A stretch of DNA of 64,000 bases from Alphaproteobacteria bacterium (GTDB lineage: Bacteria > Pseudomonadota > Alphaproteobacteria > JANSWW01), in NCBI GenBank assembly GCA_024743275.1, contig JANSWW010000001.1:350300-414299 (forward strand), given 5' to 3'. Below are positions 8,628 to 18,500 of this stretch, piece after piece. Every line of letters begins with the position of its first letter. Position 1 is the stretch's first letter. The translations under genes and the position numbers were made by a program. The notes under the pieces are model-generated. The model had not been told where the DNA came from. It did not search any database and was given only the letters and a program-made list of their open reading frames with translations.

Positions 8628-9686
8628 CTAATCCAGGGGCGCGTGCAGCTTGGTTTCCTTGGTGATGATCCCGCCGCGTTTGCCGATCTCGATCGATCCG
8701 TAGCGCTGCTTGAAGCAGTCCGGCAGGGGCCGGTCGCCCTCAAGCGAGAGCCAAAGCCGCATCAGATGGCGGCGTTTGGCCGGGTCGGGCCAGTCGGCGA
8801 AGCCGGTCCGGTCATGCAGTTGGTTGTGATTATAGACGAACTGCATGTCACCCGGCTCAAGCCGCATGCCGAAATGAAACGCCGGATCGTTGGCGAACCT
8901 GTCGAACAGATCGAGGGCCTCGACATGGGTCGGGGTCAGGCGCATGGCCTCGGGGAAGCGCTGGGCGCTATCGATATATTGCCGCTGATAGAAGACGGTC
9001 ATGAAGCCCCGATGCCAGTTCAGGACCGGGATGGTCATGAACGGATCCTCGCCCTCCGGGACTTCGCCCCGACGGTCCGTGGCGATCGGATCGAACAGAA
9101 GCGGGACGAGATCCGGCCGCTCCGCTCGCATCCGGTTATAGATCGAATGGGCACTGACCAGCAGCGACCGCCCGCCCTCCATCGCCTCCCGGATGCACAG
9201 CAGCCCGACCACGTCGGCGGAGTCCGTGTGAAAGGTCTGGCGGGCCGATGTCTGATAGATCCTGACGTTCGGATCGGTCGGATCCGCCCCGACATCGCGG
9301 ACATGGCCCAGGATATGGCCGGCGGCGTTCTGCGACCGGGCGCTACCGAGGTGGGCGCCGATACCGCAGAAGATCGCGGCCGCTTTCTCCTGACTGTACC
9401 GCGCGATGGGCAGCCCGCGGAGGACCTCGACCCCGACGCCGTGCAGCAGCGTGTCCCTCAACCGCGCCAGATGGACGTGGAAGGTCTTGAGCGGAAAGGC
9501 CTCCGCCGTGATCTCGCCGATATCCCGGCCCAGCGCGAGATAGTGGTCCGCCGCCCGCTCCAGGTCGGCGATATCCGCCGCCGTCAGCCGATACAGCCAC
9601 CGCTCCTCGGCGTTGGCCATGTCGGCGCCGATCCAGGCCGCGGGGCTGTCCAGACGTTCGGGTAGAGAACTGAGAGCGATGGTCAT
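8628..9686 (-). CDS. TauD/TfdA-family 2OG-Fe(II) dioxygenase
   Basis: 352 aa. Likely 2-oxoglutarate-dependent hydroxylase. Seen: the HTD iron motif in TFHTDSAD (His153, Asp155), distal His in NQLHDRTGF (His291) and the 2-oxoglutarate arginine in RHLMRLWLS (Arg310). The overall pattern (NVRIYQTSARQTFHTDSADVV and the QRQYIDSAQRFP stretch) is closest to the TauD-like family often seen beside amino-acid or carnitine-type catabolism; substrate not predictable. A GGAGG Shine-Dalgarno precedes the ATG. Followed by two more minus-strand upstream genes (DUF938 methyltransferase, GST), possibly cotranscribed. Confidence 0.87.
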   Translation of the reverse strand: MTIALSSLPERLDSPAAWIGADMANAEERWLYRLTAADIADLERAADHYLALGRDIGEITAEAFPLKTFHVHLARLRDTLLHGVGVEVLRGLPIARYSQEKAAAIFCGIGAHLGSARSQNAAGHILGHVRDVGADPTDPNVRIYQTSARQTFHTDSADVVGLLCIREAMEGGRSLLVSAHSIYNRMRAERPDLVPLLFDPIATDRRGEVPEGEDPFMTIPVLNWHRGFMTVFYQRQYIDSAQRFPEAMRLTPTHVEALDLFDRFANDPAFHFGMRLEPGDMQFVYNHNQLHDRTGFADWPDPAKRRHLMRLWLSLEGDRPLPDCFKQRYGSIEIGKRGGIITKETKLHAPLD

Positions 9687-9710
9687 GCCGGACCTCCGTT
9701 TTCCGCGAGC

Positions 9711-10394
9711 CTATGCCCGCAAAAAGCGGATGAACAGATTGTTGGCCGGCATGGCGCGGGTCTCGTCATGGGCGAGGCCATGGCGGGCCGCTTCGGCCAA
9801 CACGGCGTCGAGATCCCGAAGACCGAAGGCCGGGTCCTTACCCTGCAAGGTGGCGTGAAACCGGGCGTCCCCCTCGGAGGTCGCTTTCCCGTCGCGCAAG
9901 AAGGGCCCGTAGAGCCAGAGCGCGCCCCCGTCAACCAGGGTCCTCGCCGCCCCGGCCATCAGCCCCTTGGTCACAGGCCAGGGGGCGATATGGGTGAGGT
10001 TGCAGCACAGCATGGCGTCGACAGGCCCCGTCAACGGCCAGGCTGCCGCCGTCACATCGAGGTCGAGGGGCGCCAAAGGGATAGGGCTCTTCCGCGCCGC
10101 GTCGTTCCTGCCGTGCGCCGCCCAGGCGGCGATCGAAACCCGATGGCGCGGCTCCGGATCGGAGGGCTGCCAGGTCACATTGTCCAGATGATGGGTGAAA
10201 TGGACCGCGTGCTCCCCGGTCCCGCTGGCGATTTCCAGGACCGACGACCCGGGCCGGCACCATTCGGTCAGAACGGCGAGGATGGCGTCCCGGTTGCGGG
10301 CGGTCGCCGGCGCGAACACGCGACCGTCCTCGGTCTCCTGCCAGGACGGCGCGGTATTGGACGAAGGGGAAGTGGACGAAGAAGGGGTGGTCAT
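9711..10394 (-). CDS. DUF938 class I SAM-dependent methyltransferase
   Basis: 227 aa. The SAM-binding strand VLEIASGTGEHAVHF (motif I) and the stretch WQPSDPEPRHRVSI identify the DUF938 family, putative methyltransferases of unknown substrate; CNLTHIAPWPVTKGLMAGAARTL and GGALWLYGPF complete the family pattern. The N-terminal 20 residues are Ser/Thr-rich and probably disordered. It lies 24 bases before the TauD-like gene on the same strand, compatible with an operon. Confidence 0.88.
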   Translation of the reverse strand: MTTPSSSTSPSSNTAPSWQETEDGRVFAPATARNRDAILAVLTEWCRPGSSVLEIASGTGEHAVHFTHHLDNVTWQPSDPEPRHRVSIAAWAAHGRNDAARKSPIPLAPLDLDVTAAAWPLTGPVDAMLCCNLTHIAPWPVTKGLMAGAARTLVDGGALWLYGPFLRDGKATSEGDARFHATLQGKDPAFGLRDLDAVLAEAARHGLAHDETRAMPANNLFIRFLRA

Positions 10395-10442
10395 GGGAAC
10401 GGTCCGCCGGCGTAGGAAGGTCCCGGGCCGCGTTCTCAGCCG

Positions 10443-11135
10443 TCAGGCCTTCTGATTGAACAGGATGCGGCGTTCCTCGTCGGTGGGCGGGGCGCCGCGG
10501 CGATACTCCTTGCCGAGATCCACCCCCCGCTGGACCGCCGGACGCTCCTTTACCATGGTGCGCCAGCGGCGAACATTGGGGAAATGCGCCAAGTCCCGAC
10601 CCAACGGTTTGGCGATCAGCACCCAGGGCCAGACCATCATGTCCGCGATCGAATACTCGCTGCCGAGGATATAGTCTCGCCCCATCAGACGGCGTTCGAG
10701 AACGCCGAGATTGCGGTCGTACTCTCCGGCATAGCGCTCCAGGGCATAGGAATGATCGCCATACTCCGGCGCGTAGTTGCGGAAATGGCTCAATTGCCCC
10801 GCCATCGGCCCCTGATTGCCGGTCTGCCAGAACAGCCACTCGAGGCATTCCTTTTGGCGCATGATGTCGCCGGGGATGAACATTTTGTATTTCGTTGCGA
10901 GATACCAAAGGATAGCCCCGGACTCGAAGACCGGCACGGGATCGCCCTCGACATCGTAATCGAGAATGGCCGGCATCCGGTTATTCGGACTAATCTTGAG
11001 GAAATCCGGCGTGAATTGCTCGCCTTTCCCGATATTTACCGGAACGAGGTCGTAGGGAATCCCCATCTCCTCCAAGGCGATGGAGACCTTCCAGCCGTTG
11101 GGGGTCGGCCAATAAAACAACTTCATACCGCTCAT
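10443..11135 (-). CDS. glutathione S-transferase family protein (YfcG/Nu-like)
   Basis: About 230 aa, thioredoxin-fold N-terminal domain plus all-helical C-terminal domain. Seen: YWPTPNGWKVSIALEE at the active-site turn, NRMPAILDYD with the cis-Pro of the glutathione site, and FESGAILWYLA giving the ES pair that binds the gamma-glutamyl group; YSIADMMVWPW is the N-capping box of the C-terminal domain. The PNG at the active site is the pattern of YfcG/Ure2p-like disulfide reductases. Start uncertain: ATG at 11135 or 11126, with a TTG further upstream that I rejected. Confidence 0.88.
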   Translation of the reverse strand: MSGMKLFYWPTPNGWKVSIALEEMGIPYDLVPVNIGKGEQFTPDFLKISPNNRMPAILDYDVEGDPVPVFESGAILWYLATKYKMFIPGDIMRQKECLEWLFWQTGNQGPMAGQLSHFRNYAPEYGDHSYALERYAGEYDRNLGVLERRLMGRDYILGSEYSIADMMVWPWVLIAKPLGRDLAHFPNVRRWRTMVKERPAVQRGVDLGKEYRRGAPPTDEERRILFNQKA

Positions 11136-11188
11136 CGGGGGACGATCGAGCCTTTCCTGGAAACTAGCCAAAAGATATGCCCTCCGAG

Positions 11189-12373
11189 TTAACGGGATGT
11201 GGATACGGTTGTAAACGCAGAAATCTCTTCTTCCGTGTATTTAAGGTCTCGCATAATCGCATATGTATCAGCCCCCAGGGCGGAGCCGCCTTCGCGCGCA
11301 TCGAGCGGCGTGCCGAAGAAGCGGGCCGCCGGCCGGGCCTGCCGCACCGGTCCGGCGACCGGATGATCGGTCACCTCGACGATTTCGTTGGCGGCCACCT
11401 GGGGATGCCCGATCATTTCGCTGCGGGTCAGAACGGGTGCACAAGGTACATCCTCGGCCTCGAGCCGGGCGAGCCAATGGGCGCTGCTCCCGGTTTTGAG
11501 AACCGATTGGGTCAAGGCAAGACGGTCGTCGATATTGGTCTGACGCAGGGCCGCCGTCCGGAACCGTGGATCGTCGAGCCATTCCGGCGTGCCGAGGGCG
11601 CGGATCAGGGCACGCCATTGCTTATCGGTCTGGACCGCGACGGAGATATAACCGTCCGTCGTCTCATAGATCAGGTCGATAAAGCTCTGGGCCTTCGATT
11701 GGGGGATATCCTCCTTGACAAAGGTCTGGCTGCCCATATCCGAATGCCAGAGGAAGGCGATGACGCTGTCGAGCATGGAGAGCTCGACATATTGTCCCTC
11801 CCCGGTCCGTTCCTTGGCCAGCAGCGCCGAGGTGATCGCCTGGGCGGCGGTCAGGCCGGTCACCTTGTCCGGGACGATCGTGCGCACGAGACGCGGGCGC
11901 TCCCCGTCTGACCCCGCCTGGACCGTGGTGAGGCCGGACAGCGCCTGGATCAGCGGGTCGTAGACCGGGCGTTCGGCATAGGGGCCGCGCGCGCCGAAAC
12001 CGGAGATAGAGCAATAGACGATCGCCGGGTTCACCTTCTTGAGATCCTCATAGCCGAGGCCGAGCCGCTCCACCGCGCCGGGCCGGAAGTTCTGGACCAC
12101 CGCGTCGGCGGTCGCGACCAGCCGTTTGACCAGTTCGACTCCCTCCGGCGTTTTGAGATCGACGGCGACCGACTTTTTGTTGCGGTTGTTGTTGAGGAAA
12201 CTGGCCGAAAAGCCGTTGCTGCGGTTCGACACCTGACGGGTGAAGTCGCCGCCCTTCGGATTTTCGATCTTGATGACCTCCGCGCCCTGGTCGGCCAGCA
12301 TCATGGTCGCCAACGGGCCGGAAACAACGGTGGTCAGATCGACGATGCGGATGCCGTGCAGGGGTCCGGGCAT
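11189..12373 (-). CDS. CaiB/BaiF class III CoA-transferase
   Basis: 394 aa. Transfers CoA between carboxylic acids by the family III mechanism, as in formyl-CoA or carnitine-CoA transferases. Seen: IRIVDLTTVVSGPLATMMLADQGAEVIKIE at the N-terminus, RNKKSVAVDLK, VQNFRPGAVERLGLGY, and the Asp182 of SMLDSVIAFL at the position of the catalytic aspartate. An AAGGAGAA Shine-Dalgarno precedes this ATG; an in-frame extension upstream would overlap the divergent dehydrogenase gene and is not credible. Substrate unknown. Pairing with a sugar-acid-type dehydrogenase across a shared promoter region is only suggestive. Confidence 0.92.
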   Translation of the reverse strand: MPGPLHGIRIVDLTTVVSGPLATMMLADQGAEVIKIENPKGGDFTRQVSNRSNGFSASFLNNNRNKKSVAVDLKTPEGVELVKRLVATADAVVQNFRPGAVERLGLGYEDLKKVNPAIVYCSISGFGARGPYAERPVYDPLIQALSGLTTVQAGSDGERPRLVRTIVPDKVTGLTAAQAITSALLAKERTGEGQYVELSMLDSVIAFLWHSDMGSQTFVKEDIPQSKAQSFIDLIYETTDGYISVAVQTDKQWRALIRALGTPEWLDDPRFRTAALRQTNIDDRLALTQSVLKTGSSAHWLARLEAEDVPCAPVLTRSEMIGHPQVAANEIVEVTDHPVAGPVRQARPAARFFGTPLDAREGGSALGADTYAIMRDLKYTEEEISAFTTVSTSR

Positions 12374-12514
12374 TGGGTTCTCCTTCGGGAACCGGGTGAC
12401 GGATCGGGCGATGCATCGACAAGTGCGGCCCGGCGTGGTCAAAGACAAGCGTCTGTCACGACAGGGTGTTTTCACCGAACGAACATTCAGAAAAAAGGGC
12501 ATGGGAAGGACGGC
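12374..12514. promoter_or_regulatory. divergent intergenic region between CoA-transferase and DenD-like genes
   Basis: 141 bases holding the starts and ribosome sites of both divergent genes. TCTGTCACGACAGGGTGTT near 12450 and an A-run near 12491 could be promoter parts, but no convincing -35/-10 pair or operator was seen. Confidence 0.4.
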
Positions 12515-13486
12515 ATGAAGGTTCTGATCACGGGCGCGGGTGGATTTCTGGGCCGCAAACTGGCGACACGGCTGGCGGCGGACGGCGCGATGGGGATCGA
12601 CGGAAAGCCCCACGCCATCGAGCGCCTGATCCTCGCCGACCTGATCGCCCCGGAAGCGCCGCCGGCGAACTTTGAGATCCGGTGCGAGGCGGCCGACGTC
12701 ACGTCCCCGTCCGCCGCGGCCCATCTCGTCGGCAAGGGTGTCGATGTCGTCTTCCATCTGGCGGCCATCGTCAGCGCCGACGCGGAAGCCAACTTCGATA
12801 AGGGCATGTCGGTGAATTTCGACGCCACCCGCCATTTGCTCCAGGCCTGCCGGGCCAATGGCGGCGCCCGTCTGGTGTTTGCCTCGTCCGTCGCGGTCTA
12901 TGGCCGGACACCGGACGGAGTGATCCGCGAAGACACATGGCCGCAACCACAGACCAGCTATGGCAGCCAGAAGATCATGGGCGAGGTTCTCGTGGGCGAC
13001 ATGTCGCGCAAGGGCTTCGTCGACGGCCGCTCGGTCCGTCTGCCGACCGTGGTGGTCAGGCCGGGCAAGCCGAACAAGGCGGCCTCCACCTTCGCCAGTT
13101 CGATCATCCGCGAGCCCCTGCAGGGGGACGAAGCCCTCCTACCGGTGGGCGAGGACGCGGCGATGTATGTCGCCTCCCCGCGCCGGATCGTCGAAAATCT
13201 GCTCATCGCCGCCGATCTGCCCAGCGCCGCCTGGGGAACCGACCGCAGCCTGATGCTGCCCGGCGTCACGGTTTCCGTCGCGGACATGCTGGCGACCCTG
13301 GAAGCGGTCGGCGGGGCCGAGGCACGGACCCGGGTCCGGCGGGAACGCGATCCCGCCGTCGAGAAGATCGTCGCCGGCTGGCCCTCGGTGTTCGAGATCG
13401 ACCGCGCCCGCCGCATGGGCTTCGAAGCCGACGAGAGCTACCGCGCCATTGTCGAGGCGTTCATGGAAGACGACATGGTCCGGTAG
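12515..13486 (+). CDS. denD: NAD-dependent epimerase/dehydratase-family protein, D-erythronate dehydrogenase-like
   Basis: 323 aa extended SDR. Seen: GAGGFLG (residues 7-13) for NAD binding, HLAAIVSADAEANFDKGMSVNFDAT and SSVAVYG, and the catalytic YGSQK. The stretch FDKGMSVN..TR.LL and VVVRPGKPNKAASTFASSIIREPL is what I associate with DenD (D-erythronate 2-dehydrogenase), used in four-carbon acid sugar catabolism; the other Den/Ltn/Otn genes are not in this window, so the symbol is tentative. A GGGAAGG ribosome site sits about 5 bases before the ATG. DUF1491 gene follows after 10 bases. Confidence 0.82.
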   Translation: MKVLITGAGGFLGRKLATRLAADGAMGIDGKPHAIERLILADLIAPEAPPANFEIRCEAADVTSPSAAAHLVGKGVDVVFHLAAIVSADAEANFDKGMSVNFDATRHLLQACRANGGARLVFASSVAVYGRTPDGVIREDTWPQPQTSYGSQKIMGEVLVGDMSRKGFVDGRSVRLPTVVVRPGKPNKAASTFASSIIREPLQGDEALLPVGEDAAMYVASPRRIVENLLIAADLPSAAWGTDRSLMLPGVTVSVADMLATLEAVGGAEARTRVRRERDPAVEKIVAGWPSVFEIDRARRMGFEADESYRAIVEAFMEDDMVR

Positions 13487-13496
13487 AAGGGAAGCA

Positions 13497-13850
13497 ATGA
13501 CCAGCGCCAATCTCAAGACCGGGATCTGGGTCTCGGCCAAGCAAAGGCAGATGAACGGCGACGGTCCGGTGCTGATCGCCCTGCGCAAGGGCGACGCGGA
13601 CGCCGGCACGCTGATCCTCCGGGTCGAAACGCCCGAGGGCGAGAGGCTGTTTAGCCAGGGCCGCACCCTGGACGGCGAGCCCTGCTGGTATGCGGTTCTC
13701 GACGGCCGCGCCGTCCCCCCTTTCGAGGCCGCCGAATACTGCGAGAAACGGGTGCGCACCGACCCGGACCTCTGGGTGCTCAGCCTCGACCTCGCCGCCA
13801 AGGCCGACCCCGAAGGTCCACTCTTGGATCTGCCGGTGGAAGCGGTCTGA
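13497..13850 (+). CDS. DUF1491 family protein
   Basis: 117 aa, cytoplasmic, no signal or membrane segment. Seen: LKTGIWVSAKQRQMNGDGPVLIALRKGD at the N-terminus and RTDPDLWVLSLD near the C-terminus, the conserved ends of DUF1491, a family largely restricted to alphaproteobacteria with no established role. Start fixed by GAAGGGAAGC just upstream. Ten bases after the DenD-like stop, so probably cotranscribed. Confidence 0.85.
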   Translation: MTSANLKTGIWVSAKQRQMNGDGPVLIALRKGDADAGTLILRVETPEGERLFSQGRTLDGEPCWYAVLDGRAVPPFEAAEYCEKRVRTDPDLWVLSLDLAAKADPEGPLLDLPVEAV

Positions 13851-13888
13851 CCCGCCGGAGCGGCAAGGAATCACCGTTTGCCCGCCCA

Positions 13889-13910
13889 CCGACCCGGATT
13901 GTCGGGTCGG
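13889..13910 (+). repeat. 8-bp stem hairpin between DUF1491 gene and soxB
   Basis: CCGACCCG (13889-13896) pairs with CGGGTCGG (13903-13910) around loop GATTGT. No T-run follows, so termination is not assured; it lies 38 bases after the DUF1491 stop and 80 before soxB, so it may be a weak terminator or part of the soxB leader. Confidence 0.45.
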
Positions 13911-13989
13911 GGCTAGTATTCCCCTTGAGACATCGCTGATATAGGCTGCGTTCGCGTCCGCGAGATGCTTCCGTAACCCCGCCCGGTCC

Positions 13990-15243
13990 ATGACCCACTA
14001 TTCGGTATTCAGCCTGCTCAAGAACACGCTCGGTGGCCACAAGGGCTGGCCACGGGCCTGGCGCGACCCCGAACCGAAGGCGCGCTATGACGTGATCGTG
14101 GTCGGCGGCGGCGGGCATGGGCTCGCCACCGCCTATTATCTGGCCAAGAATCACGGCATCACCAATGTGGCGGTCCTGGAGAGGGGCTATCTCGGCGGCG
14201 GCAATGTCGGCCGGAACACCACGATTGTGCGGTCCAACTACGAGCTGCCGGGCAATACGGAGTTCTACGAGCACTCCCTGAAACTCTGGGAAGGACTGAG
14301 CCAGGACCTCAACTACAATGTGATGTTCAGCCAGCGCTCGGTGATCAACCTCGCCCATTCCGACGGCCAGATGGACGCCTATGCGAGGCGCGGCAACCGG
14401 ATGCGGATCAACGGCATCGACTCTGAACTGCTGAGCCGGGACGAGGTGCGGGAGAAGGCCCCCTATCTCAGCTTCGAGAACGCCCGCTTCCCGATCTATG
14501 GCGGCTTGAGCCAGCCGCGCGGCGGCACGGCGCGCCATGACGCGGTCGCCTGGGGCTTCGCCCGGGCCGCGGACCTGCGCGGGGTCGACCTCATTCAGAA
14601 TTGTGAAGTGACGGGCTTCATCCGCGAGGGCGGCCGGGTGACCGGTGTCGAGACCACGCGGGGCACCATTATGGCCGGCAAGGTCGGCCTCGCCGTCGCC
14701 GGCAGCACCACGGAACTGACCCGAAAAGTGGGCCTTGATCTGCCGATCGAAAGCCATGTGCTGCAAGCCTTCGTCTCCGAAGGGCTGAAGCCCATGATCG
14801 ACCAGGTCATCACCTTCGGCGCCGGGCATTTCTATATCAGCCAGTCGGACAAGGGCGGTCTCGTCTTCGGCGGCGATCTCGACGGCTACAACACCTATGC
14901 CCAGCGCGGGAATCTACCCCTGATCGAGGATGTGATGACCGAGGGCGTGGCGATGATCCCGGCCCTCTCCCGGCTGCGGCTGCTGCGCCATTGGGGCGGA
15001 ATCATGGACATGTCCATGGACGGCAGCCCGATCATCGATAAGACCCCGATCGACGGGCTCTATCTCAACACCGGCTGGTGCTATGGCGGTTTCAAGGCGA
15101 CGCCGGGGTCCGGTTGGTGCTTCGCGCACACCATCGCCCGCGACGAGCCCAGCCCCTACAACACCCGCCTGCGCCTCGACCGCTTCGCGCGCGGGCACAC
15201 CATCGACGAAAAGGGCTCCGGCCCGGTCCCGAAGAAGCACTAG
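13990..15243 (+). CDS. soxB: sarcosine oxidase beta subunit
   Basis: Catalytic subunit of heterotetrameric sarcosine oxidase, which oxidises sarcosine to glycine and passes the C1 unit to tetrahydrofolate in the alpha subunit. 417 aa. Seen: FAD-binding VIVVGGGGHG (residues 36-44), LERGYLGGGNVGRNTTIVRSNY, and GGTARHDAVAWGFA, where His183 occupies the position I associate with the covalently bound FMN of this enzyme; HWGGIMDMSMDGSPIIDKTPI and GWCYGGFKATPGSG near the end are also family hallmarks. First gene of soxBDAG. Confidence 0.96.
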   Translation: MTHYSVFSLLKNTLGGHKGWPRAWRDPEPKARYDVIVVGGGGHGLATAYYLAKNHGITNVAVLERGYLGGGNVGRNTTIVRSNYELPGNTEFYEHSLKLWEGLSQDLNYNVMFSQRSVINLAHSDGQMDAYARRGNRMRINGIDSELLSRDEVREKAPYLSFENARFPIYGGLSQPRGGTARHDAVAWGFARAADLRGVDLIQNCEVTGFIREGGRVTGVETTRGTIMAGKVGLAVAGSTTELTRKVGLDLPIESHVLQAFVSEGLKPMIDQVITFGAGHFYISQSDKGGLVFGGDLDGYNTYAQRGNLPLIEDVMTEGVAMIPALSRLRLLRHWGGIMDMSMDGSPIIDKTPIDGLYLNTGWCYGGFKATPGSGWCFAHTIARDEPSPYNTRLRLDRFARGHTIDEKGSGPVPKKH

Positions 15244-15258
15244 GGAAAATCGAAAGAG

Positions 15259-15561
15259 ATGATCCGCCTCGACTGCCCCCATTGCGGCCCGCGCGACCAG
15301 ACGGAGTTCAATTACGGAGGAGACGGCAGGATAGAGCGCCCCGGCGACGACGCCTCGCTTACCGCCTGGAACGATTTCGTCTACACCCGCGACAATCCCC
15401 GCGGCCCCCATGTGGAGCTCTGGCAGCACACGGCCGGGTGCCGGCAATGGATCAAGGTCGCCCGGGACACGCTGACCCATGAGATCATCGCCGTTGGCAC
15501 CATGGGCGACGATATCGAAGCGAAGATCGCCGATCCCGACCGGGGCGGGGTGGAGGCATGA
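15259..15561 (+). CDS. soxD: sarcosine oxidase delta subunit
   Basis: 100 aa zinc-binding small subunit. Cys6 and Cys9 of CPHCG together with His57 and Cys61 of LWQHTAGC give a four-ligand zinc site at the spacing known for SoxD. FNYGGDG and WNDFVYTRDNPRGPH are also typical. ATG 15 bases after soxB; its stop overlaps the soxA start as ATGA. Confidence 0.95.
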   Translation: MIRLDCPHCGPRDQTEFNYGGDGRIERPGDDASLTAWNDFVYTRDNPRGPHVELWQHTAGCRQWIKVARDTLTHEIIAVGTMGDDIEAKIADPDRGGVEA

Positions 15562-18500
15562 GCAAGCCCTGCCCGATCAACGACCACAGGCTCCCCACCG
15601 GGGGACTGATCGACCGTCAGCGGCAGAAGAGCTTCGTTTTCGACGGGCGCCGCTATTGCGGCTATGAGGGGGACACTCTGGCCTCCGCCCTGCTCGCCAA
15701 CGGGGTTCATCTCGCCGGGCGCAGCTTCAAATACCACCGCCCCCGGGGGATCTTCTCCGACGGGCCGGAAGAGCCGAACGCCCTGGTCGAAATGCGGATC
15801 GGCGCGCGCCGGGAGCCCAACACCCGGGCCACCATGGTCGAGCTCTATGACGGGCTGATCGCCAATTCCCAGAACCGCTTTCCGGCCCTGAGCTTCGATC
15901 TGCAGGCGGTCAACCAATGGCTCAGCCCGGGCCTCGTCGCGGGATTCTACTACAAGACCTTCATGTGGCCGAAAAAGGGATGGATGTTCTACGAACACAT
16001 CATCCGCCACGCCGCCGGCCTGGGCACGGCGACCCTGGAGCCGGACCCGGATCTATACGAGAAGGTCCACGCCCACTGCGACGTGCTGGTGATCGGCGGC
16101 GGCCCGGCCGGGATCGCGGCGGCCTTGGCGGCGGGCCGCGCCGGCGCCCGGGTGATGCTGTGCGACGAGCGGCCCGATCTCGGCGGCACCCTGCGCTACG
16201 AGGAACGCGAGATCGACGGTAAGCCCGCCCTCGACTGGGCCGGCGGCCATCTCGCGGAACTGGCGGGCATGCCGGACGTCACGGTCCTGCGCCGGACGAC
16301 CGCCTTCGGGACCTATGACGGGAACACCGTCGGCCTCGTGGAGCGGGTCAGCGACCATCTGCCCACCCCCGCCCCCTTCCAGGTCCGTCAGCGGATGTGG
16401 ACCGTGCGGGCCAAGAAGATCGTCCTGGCGACGGGCGCCATCGAACGGCCGCTGGTCTTCCCGAACAACGACAAACCGGGCGTGATGCTGGCCTCGGCCG
16501 TGCGCAGCTATATCCGGCAATACGGCGTGAAACCGGGCGAGCGGGCGGTGCTGTTCGCGACCAATGACGATGCCTACCGGACCGCGCTGGCTCTTAACGA
16601 GGCAGGGGCCGGGGTGACCGTGGTCGACCCGCGCGGCGAACACGGCACCGCCTGGCCGGAAAGGGTTCGCGACGCCGGTATCGAGGTCCTGACCGGCCAT
16701 GTGATCACCTCCCTGAAAGGCCGGCTGCGGGTCAAGGAAGTCCTGGCGATGGAGTCCGACGGCCGCGGCCACAAGGGATCGCCCAGGCCGATCGCGGCGG
16801 ATCTCGTCGCGGTTTCCGGCGGCTGGGCACCGACGCTCCATCTCGCCACCCACGCCGGGGCCAAGGCGACCTGGGACGAAGAGCGCGGCAGCTTCGTGCC
16901 GGACATGACCAAATGCCGAGCCGACATGACGGTCGTCGGTTCCGCCAACGGCACCAACACGCTTTCCGGCGCCATCGAGGAGGGCTTCGCCACCGGTGCC
17001 GCCGCGGCCAAGGCCGTCGGCAAGAGCGCGCCGGATCCGATTTCGGTGGAGGTCGACGACCCGGCGGAGGCCCCGGTCCGCAGCCTGTGGAAGGTCGAAC
17101 CCGCCCAGGGTCAGCCGAGCAAGTCCTTCGTCGACCTGCAGAACGACGCGACCGCCAAGGACATCGAGATCGCCAACCGCGAAGGCTACATCTCCGTCGA
17201 GCATATGAAGCGCTACACGACGCTCGGCATGGCCACGGATCAGGGCAAGACGGCCAATGTCAACGGCCTCGCCCTGCTGGCGGAGGCCCGGGGGCAGAGC
17301 ATCCCGGACGTCGGGACCACGACCTTCCGACCGCCCTACACCCCGGTCACCCTCGGTGCCATGGTTGGGCGTCACACGGCGAAGCACTACAAGCCGATCC
17401 GGCGGACGCCGATGCACGATTGGCACACGGACGCCGGTGCCGTCTTCGTCGAGGCCGGCCTGTGGCTCCGGCCGCAATACTATCCCCGCCCCGGCGAGGA
17501 CGTACACGCGGCCATGCGGCGGGAAGTGAAGATGACCCGCAACGGCGTCGGGCTCTGCGATGTCTCGACCCTCGGCAAGATCGACATCCAGGGACCGGAC
17601 GCGGCGGAATTCCTCAACCGCACCTATTCCAACGGGTTCAAGACGCTGGCGGTGGGCAAGGCGCGCTACGGGCTGATGCTGCGCGAGGACGGAATCGTCT
17701 ACGACGACGGCACCACCAGCCGCCTCGGCGAGAACCACTATCTGATGACCACCACCACCGGCCACGCGGTCGAGGTGATGGGCCTTTTGGAGTACTACGC
17801 CCAGGTGCTGTGGCCGGAGTTGGATGTGCAGCTCACCTCGGTCACCGATCATTGGGCCGCCATCGCGGTCGCCGGTCCGAAAAGCCGCACGGTGCTGGCC
17901 GACGCCATCGCCGGGATCGATTTCTCCAATCAGGGCCTGCCCTTCATGGGTGTCGCGGACGGCACGCTCGACGGCGTTCCCGCCCGGGTGTTCCGCATCA
18001 GCTTCTCCGGCGATCTCGCCTATGAGATCCAGGTGCCCGCCGACCATGGACACCAGGCCTGGAAGGCCCTGATGGCCGCCGGCGAGGCCCATGACATCTG
18101 TCCCTATGGCATGGAAGCCCTCAACATCATGCGTATCGAAAAGGGCTTCGTCACCCATGCGGAAATCGATGGCCGCACCACGCCGGGCGACCTCGGCCTC
18201 GACAAGATGGCGAGTCGAAAGAAGAGCTATATCGGCCGTTTCCTCCTCGAACGGGAGGCCCTGAAGGACCCGGACCGGCCGACGCTGATCGGCCTGCGCC
18301 CGGTCGACGGCAAGGCCACGATTCGGGCGGGCTCGATCCTCGTCCGGGATCCGGTGACCGCCGGGCCGGACGATATGGAAGGCCATGTCACCTCCCAGTG
18401 CTACAGCCCGACCTTCGGAGAACCGATCGCGCTCGCCCTGCTGAAGAACGGGCCGAACCGCATCGGCGAGACGATCTGGGCGACCTTCCCGCTCTACAAC

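Noticed and set aside
12374..12946. In-frame N-terminal extension of the CaiB-like gene
   Set aside because: Antisense to the DenD-like gene; the ATG at 12373 has an excellent ribosome site and a normal N-terminus.
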